Below, piece after piece: positions 46,009 to 57,735 of a stretch of DNA of 64,000 nucleotides (positions are counted from its first letter, which is position 1; each line of letters begins with the position of its first letter). Source of the stretch: Rutidosis leptorrhynchoides (taxonomy: Eukaryota > Streptophyta > Magnoliopsida > Asterales > Asteraceae). The translations under genes were made by a program, and so were the position numbers. Location of the stretch: contig NC_092339.1 in NCBI RefSeq assembly GCF_046630445.1, positions 313,285,501-313,349,500 on the forward strand, read 5' to 3'. Below the pieces are notes generated by a model. That model was not told the origin of the DNA. It did not search any database and was given only the letters and a program-made list of their open reading frames with translations.

Positions 46009-47046
46009 CTACAACTCTTGCATTTCGGAAGGCGCGAGTCGATAAGGTGCGCGAGCTACAGGTGCAGCCCCTGTCACTAAATCGATCTGAAACTCCACTG
46101 CTCTCGGTGGCGGTAATCCAAGCAATTCTTTCGGAAAGACATCGAAAAATTCGTTCACAATTCGTACGTCATCCACGCTCTTCACCTCAGTTTCTAACGT
46201 TTTCACATGTGTTAAAACAATAAGACGTCCTTTCTTCATGATCTTTTGGGCTTTCATGCAACTAATGAGATTCAGTTTCGAGCTACATATCTCTCCTTAA
46301 ATAATCAGTGGCTCACCTTCTCCGTGTGGTATACGAAGAGCTTTATCTCCACAGATAATGTCATCCCTTATCTTGGTCAACCATTCTATACCGACAATAA
46401 CATCAAAGCTTCCCAACTTAATAGGTATCAATTCAATCTCAAAATCCACACCAGCTATGTTGATAATAGCTCCTCGGATAATTTGGTCAACTTTCTCAAG
46501 TTTTCCATTGGCTACCTCTACAAGCATACCCTTATTTAAAGGAACTAACGACCAATTTATCTTAGAGCAAAAGTGTCTACATACATAACTTCTATCGGCA
46601 CCAGTATCAAACAGAACAGAAGCTAATAGATTGTTGATAGTGAATATACCTGTGACCAAGTCGGGGTTCTCACGGGCATCCCTTGCGTTTACGTTGAAAG
46701 CTCTGCCACGCGGTGGTCCGCCGTCCTTTCGTTTGTTGGGACATTCATTTTTGAAGTGGCCCGGTTGTCCACATTCATAGCACTTCCTCGGTCCAGTAGG
46801 GTTTGTCTTCACATTCAGGGTGGTGATCTTGCAGTCTTTGCCCAGTCCTTTTACATTTTTCACAGACCACGTTACAGTACCCGGTGTGATGCTTGTAGCA
46901 TCTCTTGCACTGCGGCAGACTACCCTTGTAGTTAGAGTTCGAGCTAGGCTTTGGGTTGGGGTTGTTTCCCTTGAAACCTTCATGTCTCTTTGCCTGGTTT
47001 TGATCATAGACCCTTCCCTTGTTGTTGTCGCACTTTCACTTCTCAC
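46009..47046 (-). pseudogene. Gag zinc knuckle, aspartic protease and protease-RT linker (Tekay-type)
   Basis: 47046-46297 reads a CCHC knuckle (CYECGQPGHFKNEC) and then an aspartic protease (VLFDTGADRSYV, FDVIVGIEWL). 46257-46009 continues with the linker VNEFFDVFPKELLGLPPPR, which leads to the reverse transcriptase. From about 46800 to 47046 the listed frame is not the original one; another frame shows a C/H-rich stretch (QCKRCYKHHTGYC) expected just before the knuckle, so a frameshift lies near 46800-46840. Stops also separate the linker from the protease (about 46258-46296). Confidence 0.88.
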
Positions 47047-49138
47047 TGCTAGCCCCTGATTCGGATTTAGCCTTTTCTGGTTCTTGGCTGGTGATTTGGT
47101 TCATCAGGGTATGCGCCATGCGCATAGCTTCCGGGACGTCAGCTGGTTTTGAAAAGGTGACATTTCCTTGGATGGACTTGGGAAGTCCCCAGAAATACCG
47201 TTCCATTTTCTTAAATTCGGGGGTGACCATCGTAGGACACATCAGAGCTAATTCCAGATACTTTCGGTTATAACTATCAAGATCGTTTCCTACCACTTTC
47301 AGTCCCCAAAACTCAGTTTCCATCTTCTGTATCTCTGTCCTGGGGCAATACTCTTCAATCATGGCCCCCTTAAATTCCTCCCACGGGGTAGCATACACCT
47401 CATCAATACCCTTAGCTTGAGCAAGTGTGTTCCACCAGGTTAGGTGTGACGATCGCTCCAAATCCATATGGACGAACACGTCATTCATCAATTTCATTGC
47501 GATGTATTTGACCTCTATATGATACGTTTTGTAAACATTGCATTCTTTTGAAAAGGCACACCATAAATGAATATATAAATCAAAGGTTTTCGACATCTGA
47601 TGATTTCTACATATAGACAATCATCGTAAATAATAGTTTACAATAGTACTTCTGTTGACAACGCAGTCAAAATAAGATACATGGTGATGATTTGGTGAAT
47701 GCAACATTTCCTTGAAAAATATGCCAAGTAAGACTCCATGCACATAGCTTGTCTAACATATAAGCAAACAGCGGAAGACTTCTAGGGAACCTGAGAATAA
47801 ACATGCTAACAAGTGTCAACACAAAGGTTGGTGAGTTCATAGTTTTAGTGTTTTGCATAATCTGTATATAAAAGTGGATCACAAGATTTCAGTTGTTTCA
47901 TCCAGAAATGTTTAGTAATAGATTCTATATAACAGAGCACCCTGGTAACTAAACTTTAACATTATAATGATAAATAACCCATTCGTTTTAATACACGCAA
48001 ACCAGCGTGTCCTAAACTCAAATAACACACGTCCGTTAAAAGGCTAGTGCTCTAGCTCGGACGGGAATGTCAAGCCCTATGGATCCATATACTATTATTC
48101 GCACCCACCAGTCCATATCCTATGTACTGGCAGTTACTAGTTACCAAAGCTAAGGGATTTTCGGTTTAAACTCAGCGTAGAATTAAGTATGTACTTGTAT
48201 CCATTGCGTTTAAATATATTGCATGTATTCTCAGCCCAAAAATATAGATTGCAAAAGCAATTAAAAAGGGAGCAAATGAAACTCACCTTAGCAGCACATA
48301 AAGTTGTTCACCAAAACGTGACCGAAACTCGGAATATCAAATAACCGTAGATCTCAACCTAGAGAACATATGTTGGTCAATAAATGTCTATCAAGCTAGG
48401 TCAGGTCATAGTGTATCACAATCCTAATGCTCGAGATCGACATACAAAAGTTATCCAAAGTCGTTTCAAAAAGTCATTTTTGACAATAGTTTACAAAACG
48501 AGACGTACCTTATATAAGGATTCATTTACTCGGTTGGTAATATTCAAAAATTTAATTTATCAATCTTACAAACCAGTTATTTAAATATTAATTGCAGATT
48601 CAAAAGCATTTCCAATTAACGTCAATTATAATTCAGTTGATCATATCTTTTAATCCGTTCATCGAAATTATTCGATATCTAAATGAAAAGTTATTGATTT
48701 TTCGCCAGCTTTCCAAAAACATGTATATCATATACCTTTTACCAGTAATATATGTATTTAATTTGTGATTCATTATAAACTGTTTAACCACAAAATTTAG
48801 CATACAAGCATGTATCAATATATACACTCGAGCACTAGTCAGAGATATTCTATTAATATATAATAGATAAGATATAAATGCTTACGTATCAATATTGTGA
48901 TTCAATATTGTAGGAAAGTACGTAGACGTAACAGAGATGATAACACTAGGTTTATCTTGCAAACAATATCCATGAATATTACCCATAGCCCCCATAGCTA
49001 TAACCCATAATTTCCTTAGTTCTATCCCGCTCGAAAACCCATTTTTGAAAGTGACATGCTCATAACCTCGTCGTAGTATTTTATGTGTAATACTAATTAA
49101 TAATACTAATAATGATAAGATTAATAATAATATTAATC

Positions 49139-49139
<1 letters not shown>

Positions 49140-49183
<44 letters not shown>

Positions 49184-49185
49184 TA

Positions 49186-49230
<45 letters not shown>
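49140..49230. repeat. (AAT)n microsatellite in the solo LTR
   Basis: About 90 bp of AAT repeats with one interruption. It generates a false poly-Tyr frame on the minus strand. Confidence 0.93.
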
Positions 49231-49318
49231 TACAGAGGGAGTAATATGTATTCGGAAATGTGTGTGTGTTAAAAGTGCAGGAACCAGCTCGATTTATAGA
49301 TGTTTGCTGAATGGATGC

Positions 49319-49416
49319 CCATGCGAGTGCATGGGATTTTAGTGCAAATCTCATGCACTTGCATGAGCTCATGCACTCGCATGGGTTTTATGCCTATTTC
49401 CCATGCGATCGCATGG
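49319..49416 (-). promoter_or_regulatory. Cluster of four near-palindromic ATGCGATCGCAT-type motifs
   Basis: Motifs at 49319-49334, 49351-49366, 49369-49384 and 49401-49416; the last is the perfect palindrome CCATGCGATCGCATGG and the others are variants with one or two changes. On the minus strand they end about 20 bp before the TATA-like box at 49291-49300. Their role is unknown. Confidence 0.75.
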
Positions 49417-50760
49417 CCGTCAGATCCAGCTCACATATTTTTTGTTTTCTTGTTTGTCGACATAATTAAATATAATATATATATAATATATATAATTTAA
49501 ATAATTAATTATATATTATATTAAATTCATGTGCATAGTTGACTTGTAATTTTCTTTCCGATGACTCGTACGTTGTCACTCGACTTATGTCCCAGTTCCG
49601 GTTTCTCGAACGCATTTTCGTACGCTTAGAAAACTCGCAATTTACGTTTTGTGACTCGTACCTTTGTCAAAATATAGTCTTAAATTATCAATAAACTATA
49701 TCATTCAAAGTGTATCTTAAACTTTCGAGTGTTTTGGTCATTTACTTCTATAAATCATTGTCTCGCTATTTGTTGATATATATATAATAACAAATCGTTT
49801 TATGACCAAGTTAATATATATTTTCAACATTCATAAACACGTTTTAAATATACATCGCAAGTTATTCATACAATTAATATTCCAACTTATCATATATATT
49901 CAAATAAATATTTAAACCAATAAGTTTAATGTACGGTATCAAACAATTAATACATTGTTATGTTTTCAAGTTATAATATATATATATGTATCTATATACA
50001 TATAATTGTTCGCGAATTTTCAAGAACAACCGAAAGGTATTTGAATATATGAAAGTAGTTCAAAAATTTTGAGATTCAGTTTTACAGACTTTGCTTATCG
50101 TGTCAGAAATATTAAACCATATCGAGAATTTGGTTCAGAATAAGTCGAAATTTTCCGGGTCATCACATTAGGGCGCCGTCTGACAGTGTACAGGAGGCAT
50201 ACTTAGTTTTGTTCATTTCTGAATAGTTGCTTACACGGAACACAGCTTCTAATTTCTCAAACCACCTTGTAAGTCCAACTGGCCCCTCAGTACCACTAAA
50301 ATTGTGGGGCTTGCAACTTTGGAATTCCTTGTATGTGCACCCGTTATGATTGTGCTGGATAACCAGTGGAGCTTGGGGTTCATTTCCGCTATAGATGCGG
50401 CTACCCGTTCGGCTATCGTTTCTTCAATCTGTGCTACTGTGGGCGTTGATTTTCCGTTGGCCATTGATCTTCTAAACAAAATTTTTGACTCAAGTCAAAA
50501 TCCAGCATTCAAATAATAATACAGTATATGGTAACCAACATGGAATCAACACAACACATGCTAATTAAGTAACGCAAATAGATTCAGGTACCACAAAATT
50601 ATCATACTGTAACGTAAATAGAACACCGTACAAAGATTAAACAACACTAAGTTCCATTCATTAATAAAAAGTTGCATACATTCGCATAAGATTCGTACAA
50701 TGCATGAGTGAAACATGAAACTATAAACGAGATTACATAATGAAATCTAATACAATAGCC

Positions 50761-51630
50761 CTATGGTGACGGTGGGTAAAGGATGTCCATCATGTGGGAC
50801 ACCTGTTCCTCGAGCTCAGTTACCCGAGCACGGAAGGTATCCACCTCCCTCGTCAGTTCCTCGACAGAGGGAGAGGCTGGTGGAGCAGGCGGTGCTGATG
50901 GTGCAGGTGATGCCGGTGGTGCAGATGATGCTGGTAGAGCTGGTGGTACAGACGGTCCAGCACCAGAAGTAGATGCTGCATAACGGGGAGCCTTACGTAT
51001 GAATGGATCAGCAGGAAACGGCACAAGCTGCTTACGGGCGATAACTCTAACCTTCAGTCCATGTGCATTAACAAACGATCTACCTCCGTTAACCCCTGGA
51101 ATAACGGTACTGTAGAAACAATACCGCTTCTTCGGCGGGGTAGAGGGTGGCTGCACGGGTGCCTCCTCAGGGTCCTCGTCGGAATCATCGTCGGAATCGT
51201 CGTCGCTGAAATCGTCGGATGATGAGTCGTCGAAATCATCGGAAGGTGGATGTGCTCGGCCAGTAGTCATCAGTCGGTATCTTCCGGGTGGAATCGGCAC
51301 AACACGTCCATCAGGAAGGCGTCTAGCCCAATGACCATGCTCATTCTGGAAATGAACGTCCCCATATTCCCTAGGAATCACAGCACCAACGGAACGGTTC
51401 TGTGGCTCTGAGGGTCCTGGGATGAGTGGAGCTGGAATCTCCGGTGGATCCTCATGTCCGTCTGAGATGATCACTGGGTCGGGTGCATGGCTACTGTCTC
51501 CAGAGGACGAAGCGCCAGAGTCGTTGGAGGGTAGTGAGGACGGGATCTGTGTGTCGGCAGCAGTAGCAGGCGAGGTGGCAGATGAGTCCGAGTCGCTCTC
51601 CAAAATGATAACGGGCGGGATATCCGACAT
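50761..51630 (-). CDS. Additional 5' ORF of the Tekay-type element, function unknown
   Basis: 289 residues from the ATG at 51628-51630; the frame extends 22 codons further upstream, but that stretch reads like a pyrimidine-rich intron end (TTTTCCTTGTTCAG directly before the ATG), so I prefer this start. Features by residue: VIILESDSDSS (7-17) and VIISDGHED (53-61), both resembling SUMO-interaction motifs; a duplicated block (84-114 and 176-206) sharing VIP, G, FxNxHG, R and VPxP at a constant spacing of 92; an acidic Asp/Ser run (130-157); a Pro/Ala/Ser-rich stretch (217-255); and a short C-terminal heptad-like helix (about 256-282, VEELTREVDTFRARVTELEE) that may form a coiled coil. It lies between primer site and gag in the same orientation. 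I do not recognise the family. The frame is fully open although the rest of the element is broken. Confidence 0.65.
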   Translation of the reverse strand: MSDIPPVIILESDSDSSATSPATAADTQIPSSLPSNDSGASSSGDSSHAPDPVIISDGHEDPPEIPAPLIPGPSEPQNRSVGAVIPREYGDVHFQNEHGHWARRLPDGRVVPIPPGRYRLMTTGRAHPPSDDFDDSSSDDFSDDDSDDDSDEDPEEAPVQPPSTPPKKRYCFYSTVIPGVNGGRSFVNAHGLKVRVIARKQLVPFPADPFIRKAPRYAASTSGAGPSVPPALPASSAPPASPAPSAPPAPPASPSVEELTREVDTFRARVTELEEQVSHMMDILYPPSP

Positions 51631-51956
51631 CTGAACAAGGAAAAAAAATAACTTTTTCCATGTCAGTAAGTCATAAAGCAAGCACGTATTAGGCAAAGTA
51701 ACTACGACAGCCTAGATCATCTATAGCAATTAGCAGCATTGCAATAACGACAAGTATCATGCAATCGAAAGCAGATAATAGCATGCAGTAGTGAAAGTAA
51801 GTAACAGTATACGGCATATAGCAGTAAAAGTAAGCAGCAGCATGCAACAAGTTCCGCAGAAACAAGTAAACTAGCAAGTTGTAGATTAGTCCTATTAGTG
51901 AATCCTACTCTGTCCGGTCTAGACTCACTAATGCAAACTAATTCCCTACAACCAAT

Positions 51957-51968
51957 GCTCTGATACCA
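51957..51968 (-). other. Primer binding site of the Tekay-type element
   Basis: The minus strand reads TGGTATCAGAGC two bases inside the right LTR, complementary to initiator tRNA-Met. Confidence 0.9.
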
Positions 51969-51970
51969 AA

Positions 51971-54867
51971 TGTGATGCCCCGTACAAAATCAACGTGTAC
52001 GGATCATCAACAACAGGATCATTACAAGGTCAAACACTATATTATGTTTTAAAATAAGTTTGCATTCATAAGAAAAGGTGACGTCATAACCAACATCAAA
52101 TGTTTAACAACCGATAGTGTGCTTCTACGAATAGAAAGCGATAATAATAGTACGTGACCCATAGGTCGTCACAAAGCATGACAACTACAGCGGAAGCAAC
52201 CAAACCTTAAGCACCTGAGAAAAACATGCTTAAAAACGTCAACACAAAGGTTGGTGAGCTATAGTTTAAGTATAACAGTAATGTAAGGTAGGCCACGAGA
52301 TTTCAGTATTTCAAAACAATATGAAAAGTATATGTATAACCGTGGGCACTTGGTAACTAACTTAACGTAAATAACACCCCCTAAAAGTACACTTGGCGAG
52401 TGCGTAAGTTTACGAAGTATTAAACACCCGTTAAATGCTAGCTCTACTAGCCCGAGTGGGGATGTCAAACCCTATGGATCCATATCTAAGATTCGCGTTC
52501 ACTGGCTCAAAGACCATTGACTAAACGTTACCGAGCTAAGGGGAAAGTTTATGCCGTTGTATAACCCACACATATATAAAGTTTAAGTACTCGTGCCTAG
52601 TATGTAAAACGTAAAATGTGCATGTATTCTCAGTCCCAAAATAGTTAAAGTAAAAAGGGATGCTATAACTCACAGTGGAAAGTAGTAAAGTCGATACGCC
52701 AGAATAATAAGCAAGTGGTTGGTCCGAAAGGTCCTCAACCTATATAAAAAGTTACTAAGTCAGTAAATCATTCCCAAAGGTTTAAAAGTATGTAAATTAG
52801 GTCTTAAGTATCATCATCATTCATCATTAATCAAAAAGTGTAAAGTAAGTTTCAATCAAGAATAGAGTTTGAAATAAAGGCTGAATTCGTTCAGTCGCCA
52901 CGACCTCTATACAAACTGAAATGAGGTGAAACCAGTGGCCTTGGCTCCGTATATGAGTCCCCTAGAGGCTGACCAATTTCCAGAATCAAACTCGTCTTCA
53001 TATGACCGTGGTGATGGTTTAAGTGCGAGTAGGTCAGAAATTTCAGCACAACGTTAAAAGGGTGTAGTGACTTTCGGATGGCCATAAATCCTAAACAGTA
53101 ACTCGGATTAAGATGAGGTATAAACGGAAAATCATCTACTCAAACCGAAATAGCTGGAAATCAACTTTTCCAGTAGCTCAGGTTACTGATCAGTTCCAGA
53201 AACAGTAAGTAAGGTGCTTCGGTGGGTTCTTGGTGCTTGATGCTCATCACGGTTCTCATTCTTGATGCGTATAGCTTTAAGTGTACAACTCGTTGATGTG
53301 TTTGCATCATATTTACCAAGTTTTGACCATTATAACACTAATGTAAGTCTAAGATATGTAGCACAACTCACTTAAGAGTTGTATGAAGGTTGATGAACCA
53401 AAGTTACATCAAGATCTTAGATCCGACACATACATGAGTTCTAATAGTAATATTAAGCTACAAACTTAAAAATAAACTAAATAATCAAGATCTTAAGTTG
53501 TAGAACTTAGATCTTAGCTAGATCTTAAATGTCCTAGACTAGAAAGTCTAGATCTAGTGTTCTTAAGTTAGATCCTAAGTTATAGAACTTGGATCTTCAC
53601 TTTAATGAAGCCATAAGTTATGAAACTTAGATTTTCAACTTGTAAAATGTATATAAGCTTATAAGCTCTTATTTACAACAAAATTAGAAGACCATAAGCT
53701 ATAAAAACTTAGATCCAACATAAGTGTATGAAGTTATAACTAGAAAGTTATACTTCCATGTTCTTGAACTTATAAAGTTAACTTTAGTTTCAAGAAATAT
53801 GAGATCAAGTTTAACTAGTAATACTTGACAAAATTAACAACATCACACCTTTAAAGTACTTACAAAAGAAAGAAATAAACTAAAGTTACAAGTATTATGT
53901 TCATGTTTGTTTCATACTTAAGAAGATTCAAGTCAAGCTTGGATCTTAAGAATTTAAGTCTACAAAACATGAACACAAGTATGATTATAAAGTTTATGAA
54001 CTTTTAGATCTTTAAAACATTTAAGTGTAGAACCATAAACTAACAAGTTTAGATTCTTATTCTTGGTTCTTCATCAAACAAAAGATGGAAGTAACCAAGA
54101 TTTATGAAGATACAAACTAACAAGTTTGATCTTTAACAACAACAAACAACAGCAAGTAACTAAACAAGTGAGAATGATGATACTACTGGCGGTTTTAGTG
54201 GAAGAAAAAGAAAGAAAATAAAGCTTTGTTACTTACAATATTGAGAGAAAAAGATGAGAGAAAGAGAAGTGCAAGTATGTGTGTGTATGGAATGAAGTAT
54301 TACAAGTAAATAAGTAAACAAAACAAAAGTTTGAACTCCTCCCTTGTACCAAGGTGGCCGACGATTTGGGCAACAAAAAGGGGAAGTCAAAACTTGTCTT
54401 TCAAGCATGGGAAGGTGGTGTAAGCTTAGAATGGTAATAAAGTTAAATATATGGGAAAGAGTTTCTAGCATGCTTGCACATTTTGTCTTCTAATTAAGCT
54501 AATTAATCCTTGCTTATCATTAATAAAACACTAGCTTAAAAGTAGGCTTACTTAGTCCATTAAGAAAGTAGGGTGGGCTTCCAAGTCCATTAACATGAGT
54601 CCATGTAAGTAAGTAACAATTAAAATAAACAAAGCTCAAGTAATTAACTAGTAACATTATTTAATTAAAAATGATTAATAATAATTAATCATGAACGTAA
54701 ATAATATTCAAAATATTATTCGTGAAAAGTACGTGTGTCACAAAGATAAGTCGGGACATGTAAAGTTAATTACGGTAACAAGTAAATGTATAAAAATACA
54801 TTTATTAATGCACAAGTATTAATAATAAATATTATTAATATACGTTGGAAAATCCAGGGTCGTTACA
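51971..54867 (-). repeat. 5' LTR of the Tekay-type element
   Basis: Twin of 40633-43583 with several short indels and scattered substitutions. It ends GGGTCGTTACA followed by TATTT. Confidence 0.95.
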
Positions 54868-54872
54868 TATTT

Positions 54873-55087
54873 ATTTTGTTATTAATGTGCTTATTGGTGT
54901 CCTCAATTATTCTTCCAAACTAATGTCATAAGCAGTTACATAATGCTTAGTGAAATTGCACGTTTTGCTAAATTGGAAAGTCCGAGAGTGCAAACGAGCA
55001 AATCAAATCCAAAGTTTGTAAAGACCTGGAGATACAAGATGGAGTTCACATTATCGGTCGATACATAACTTGTTGAACTTGTATGGC
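54873..55087. other. Short spacer between the Tekay-type and Athila elements
   Basis: About 215 bp without recognised content. It precedes the Athila LTR; no 5 bp match to the sequence before the second LTR (63048-63052) is seen. Confidence 0.6.
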
Positions 55088-55487
55088 TGATAATGCTAAA
55101 AACGAACATATATTTTATAGCATTATCCTTCAAGAAAGACAAGTTTTTAGTTGCAATTGTTCTATTTACAAGTGATATTCGTTTAAAAAATAAAAGGTGA
55201 AGACAAAAGACAGATTCGACGATTTGAAGACGCTAACGACCAAAACGCTAAAAAGTACAAAGTACAATCCATGTGGTTCAATTTATTGATAAGAAATGTC
55301 TAAAAGGTACAAGAGTACGAGCCACAAAATGCAACGTACAAGATATTAAATAGTACGAAAGGACGTTCAAAAATCCGGAACCGGGACCAGAGTCAACTCT
55401 CAACACGCGACGCAACGGAGCTAAAATGACAAGTCAACTATGCATATAAATATAATATAATATATATAATTATATAAAATTATATAT

Positions 55488-55589
<102 letters not shown>

Positions 55590-55639
55590 ATAAGTGTCGG
55601 CAAGCTTGCAAGCAAAAGATCCTGAGCTGTAAAATGGTG

Positions 55640-55717
55640 CCATGCGATCGCATGGCCTGGAGGTATAAACTCCATAAGATCGCATGGAGTCCTGTAGCTG
55701 CCCAAGTGCTATAAAAG
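55640..55717 (+). promoter_or_regulatory. Two ATGCGATCGCAT-type motifs followed by a TATA box
   Basis: Perfect CCATGCGATCGCATGG at 55640, the variant CCATAAGATCGCATGG at 55672, then CTATAAAAG at 55709. The same arrangement occurs in the second LTR (63522, 63554 and TATA-like CTATATAAA at 63592). Confidence 0.7.
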
Positions 55718-55769
55718 CAACGAATTCGGACGAATGAATTACACCTTTTATCTATCTCCCACTCTCTCA

Positions 55770-55859
<90 letters not shown>

Positions 55860-56910
55860 TTTAATTTTAATTTTAATTTAAGATTAATAATAATAAGGTT
55901 ATGGTAGCGAATGTTTTAAGTTTGTAAGTCTAAATTCTGTCCGTTTAACATTACGCGATTAATACTCATTGTAAGTTATGTTCAACCTTTTTAAATTAAT
56001 GTCTCATAGGTAAGTTATTATTATGCTTATTTAAATCGAAGTAATCATGATGTTGGGCTAAATATTAAAGACGGGGTAATTGGGCTTTGTACCATAATTG
56101 GGGGTTGAACAAAAGGCCGACACTTGTGGAAATTGGACTATGGGTTATTAATAGGCTTTATATTTGTTTAACTGAATGATAGCTCGTTAATTTAATATAG
56201 AGATTTACAATTTGACGTATCTATAAATAACTATATACACTCGATCGGACACGATGGGCGGGATATTTATAAGTACTAATAATCGTTCATTTAACCGGAC
56301 ACGGGAATGGATTAATAGTCAATGGACTCATTAAAACAGGGGTGGATTACATATAAGGACACTTGGTGTAATTGTTAATAAAGTATTAAAACCTTGGATT
56401 GCACGCAGTCGATATCCTGGTGTAATTATTAAACAAAGTATTAAGACCTTGTTACAGTTTAAGTCCCCAATTAGTTGGAATATTTGACTTCAGATATAAG
56501 GGTAATTTGACGAGGAGACTCGCAATTTATATTTATGACTGATGGACTGTTATGGACAAAAACCTTATGGACATATTGAATAATCCAGGACAAAGGACAA
56601 TTAACCCATGGTAATAAATTAAAATCAACACATCAAACATCATGATTACGGAAGTTTAAATAAGCATAATTCCTTTATTTTATATCTCATCGCACTTTTA
56701 TTTACTGTCATTTTATTTATCGCACTTTTAATTATCGTACTTTATAATTATCGCAATTTTAGTATCGTCATTTACTTTAAGCTTTAAATTAAGTTATATT
56801 TATTTTTAATATTTTACATTAGGTTTTAATTGTGACTTAAGACATAAAATCGACAAACCGGTCATTAAACGGTAAAATCCCCTTTTATAATAATAATAAT
56901 AATAATATTA

Positions 56911-57002
<92 letters not shown>

Positions 57003-57235
57003 TATTTAAAAATATAGCGTTAAACTTGGCTAGCTCCCTGCGGAACGAACCAGACTTACTAAAAACTCTACTACTGTACGATTAGGTACACTGCCTATAA
57101 GTGTTGTAGCAAGGTTTAGTTATATCCACTCTATAAATAAATAAATAACTTGTGTAAAATTGTATCGTATTTAATAGTATTTCGCAATAAAAATATAACT
57201 ATTTCGTATACACCTCGCATAACATCAAGTATTTT

Positions 57236-57253
57236 TGGCGCCGCTACCGGGGA
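57236..57253 (+). other. Primer binding site of the Athila-type element (tRNA-Asp type)
   Basis: TGGCGCCGCTACCGGGGA is close to the TGGCGCCGTTGCCGGGGA class of primer sites found in Athila-like elements and usually assigned to tRNA-Asp. It lies 8 bases inside the LTR. Confidence 0.85.
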
Positions 57254-57662
57254 CGCCGAAGCAAAACACTATATTTTTGTAAACTATATTTTTGTAAAAA
57301 TATATTATTTCGTATTTCGTAAAAATATTTTGTATTAATAACAAGTGTTATATATAAAAAAATATATATAATAAAAAGAAAAAATATATTTTTAAGACTT
57401 TATATAAAAAGTACTTTTATTTTTAAGATTTTAAAATATAAGTTTATTATATTTTATATAAATATTCTATAAATATTTTCTATATTTAAAAAAAAAAATA
57501 AGTAAAAAGAATCTGGGCCGAGCCTGTCGAAGCCCAACTCCTGGCCTGGTATCTGGTTCCATGCGATCGCATGGCCCTCAAGTGCAAAACTCATACGGTC
57601 GCATGAGGGCTGTGACAGCTGAAACCTAGTACTGCAATTAATACGGATTATGGTTTATTTTA

Positions 57663-57735
<73 letters not shown>

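Larger units (their letters stand above)
47445..50167 (-). mobile_element. Solo LTR inserted in the Tekay-type gag
   Basis: 2.72 kb, minus-strand start TGTGATGACCCGG at 50167 and end GATCGTCACA at 47445, target duplication TTAGG (47440-47444 and 50168-50172). There is no internal region. It shares with the Tekay and non-coding elements the blocks around GCATGTATTCTCAG (48223), CAACACAAAGGTTGGTGAG (47818) and GGGAATGTCAAGCCCTATGG (48063). Four near-palindromic motifs lie just upstream of a TATA-like TCTATAAATC (49291-49300, minus strand). It also holds an (AAT)n run (49140-49230). Confidence 0.93.
47036..50479 (-). pseudogene. Gag (Tekay-type), split by a solo LTR
   Basis: The N-terminal part begins at the ATG at 50464 (MANGKSTPTVAQ) and runs to 50173; a one-base shift near 50350-50380 moves the frame (the conserved FSGTEGPVGLTRWFEKLE lies in the other frame). 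Coding resumes at 47439 with WWNTLAQAKG, then EYCPRTEIQKME, LALMCPTMVTPEFKK and WGLPKSIQGNVT, the usual capsid wording of this lineage. The gap 47445-50167 is a solo LTR flanked by TTAGG. The first 60 residues of the frame that opens at 47620 come from the LTR, not from gag. Confidence 0.9.
40633..54867 (-). mobile_element. Ty3/gypsy retrotransposon, Tekay-type chromovirus, minus strand, inactivated
   Basis: Complete element with target duplication TATTT (40628-40632 and 54868-54872), LTRs 40633-43583 and 51971-54867, primer site beside the right LTR and polypurine tract beside the left. Order on the minus strand: 5' LTR, extra ORF (51630-50761), gag (50464 onward, split), zinc knuckle and protease, reverse transcriptase, RNase H (largely deleted), integrase with C-terminal chromodomain-like end. 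Coding parts are broken by frameshifts, a deletion, a catalytic-site change and a solo LTR inserted in gag (47445-50167). The two LTRs differ by several short indels and clearly more substitutions than the LTR pairs at 1185-10974 or 19109-27446, so this insertion is older. Confidence 0.95.

Noticed and set aside
47445-47620. N-terminal 60 residues of the gag-like frame
   Set aside because: This stretch is the end of the inserted solo LTR (TTAGG duplication at 47440-47444), not part of gag.
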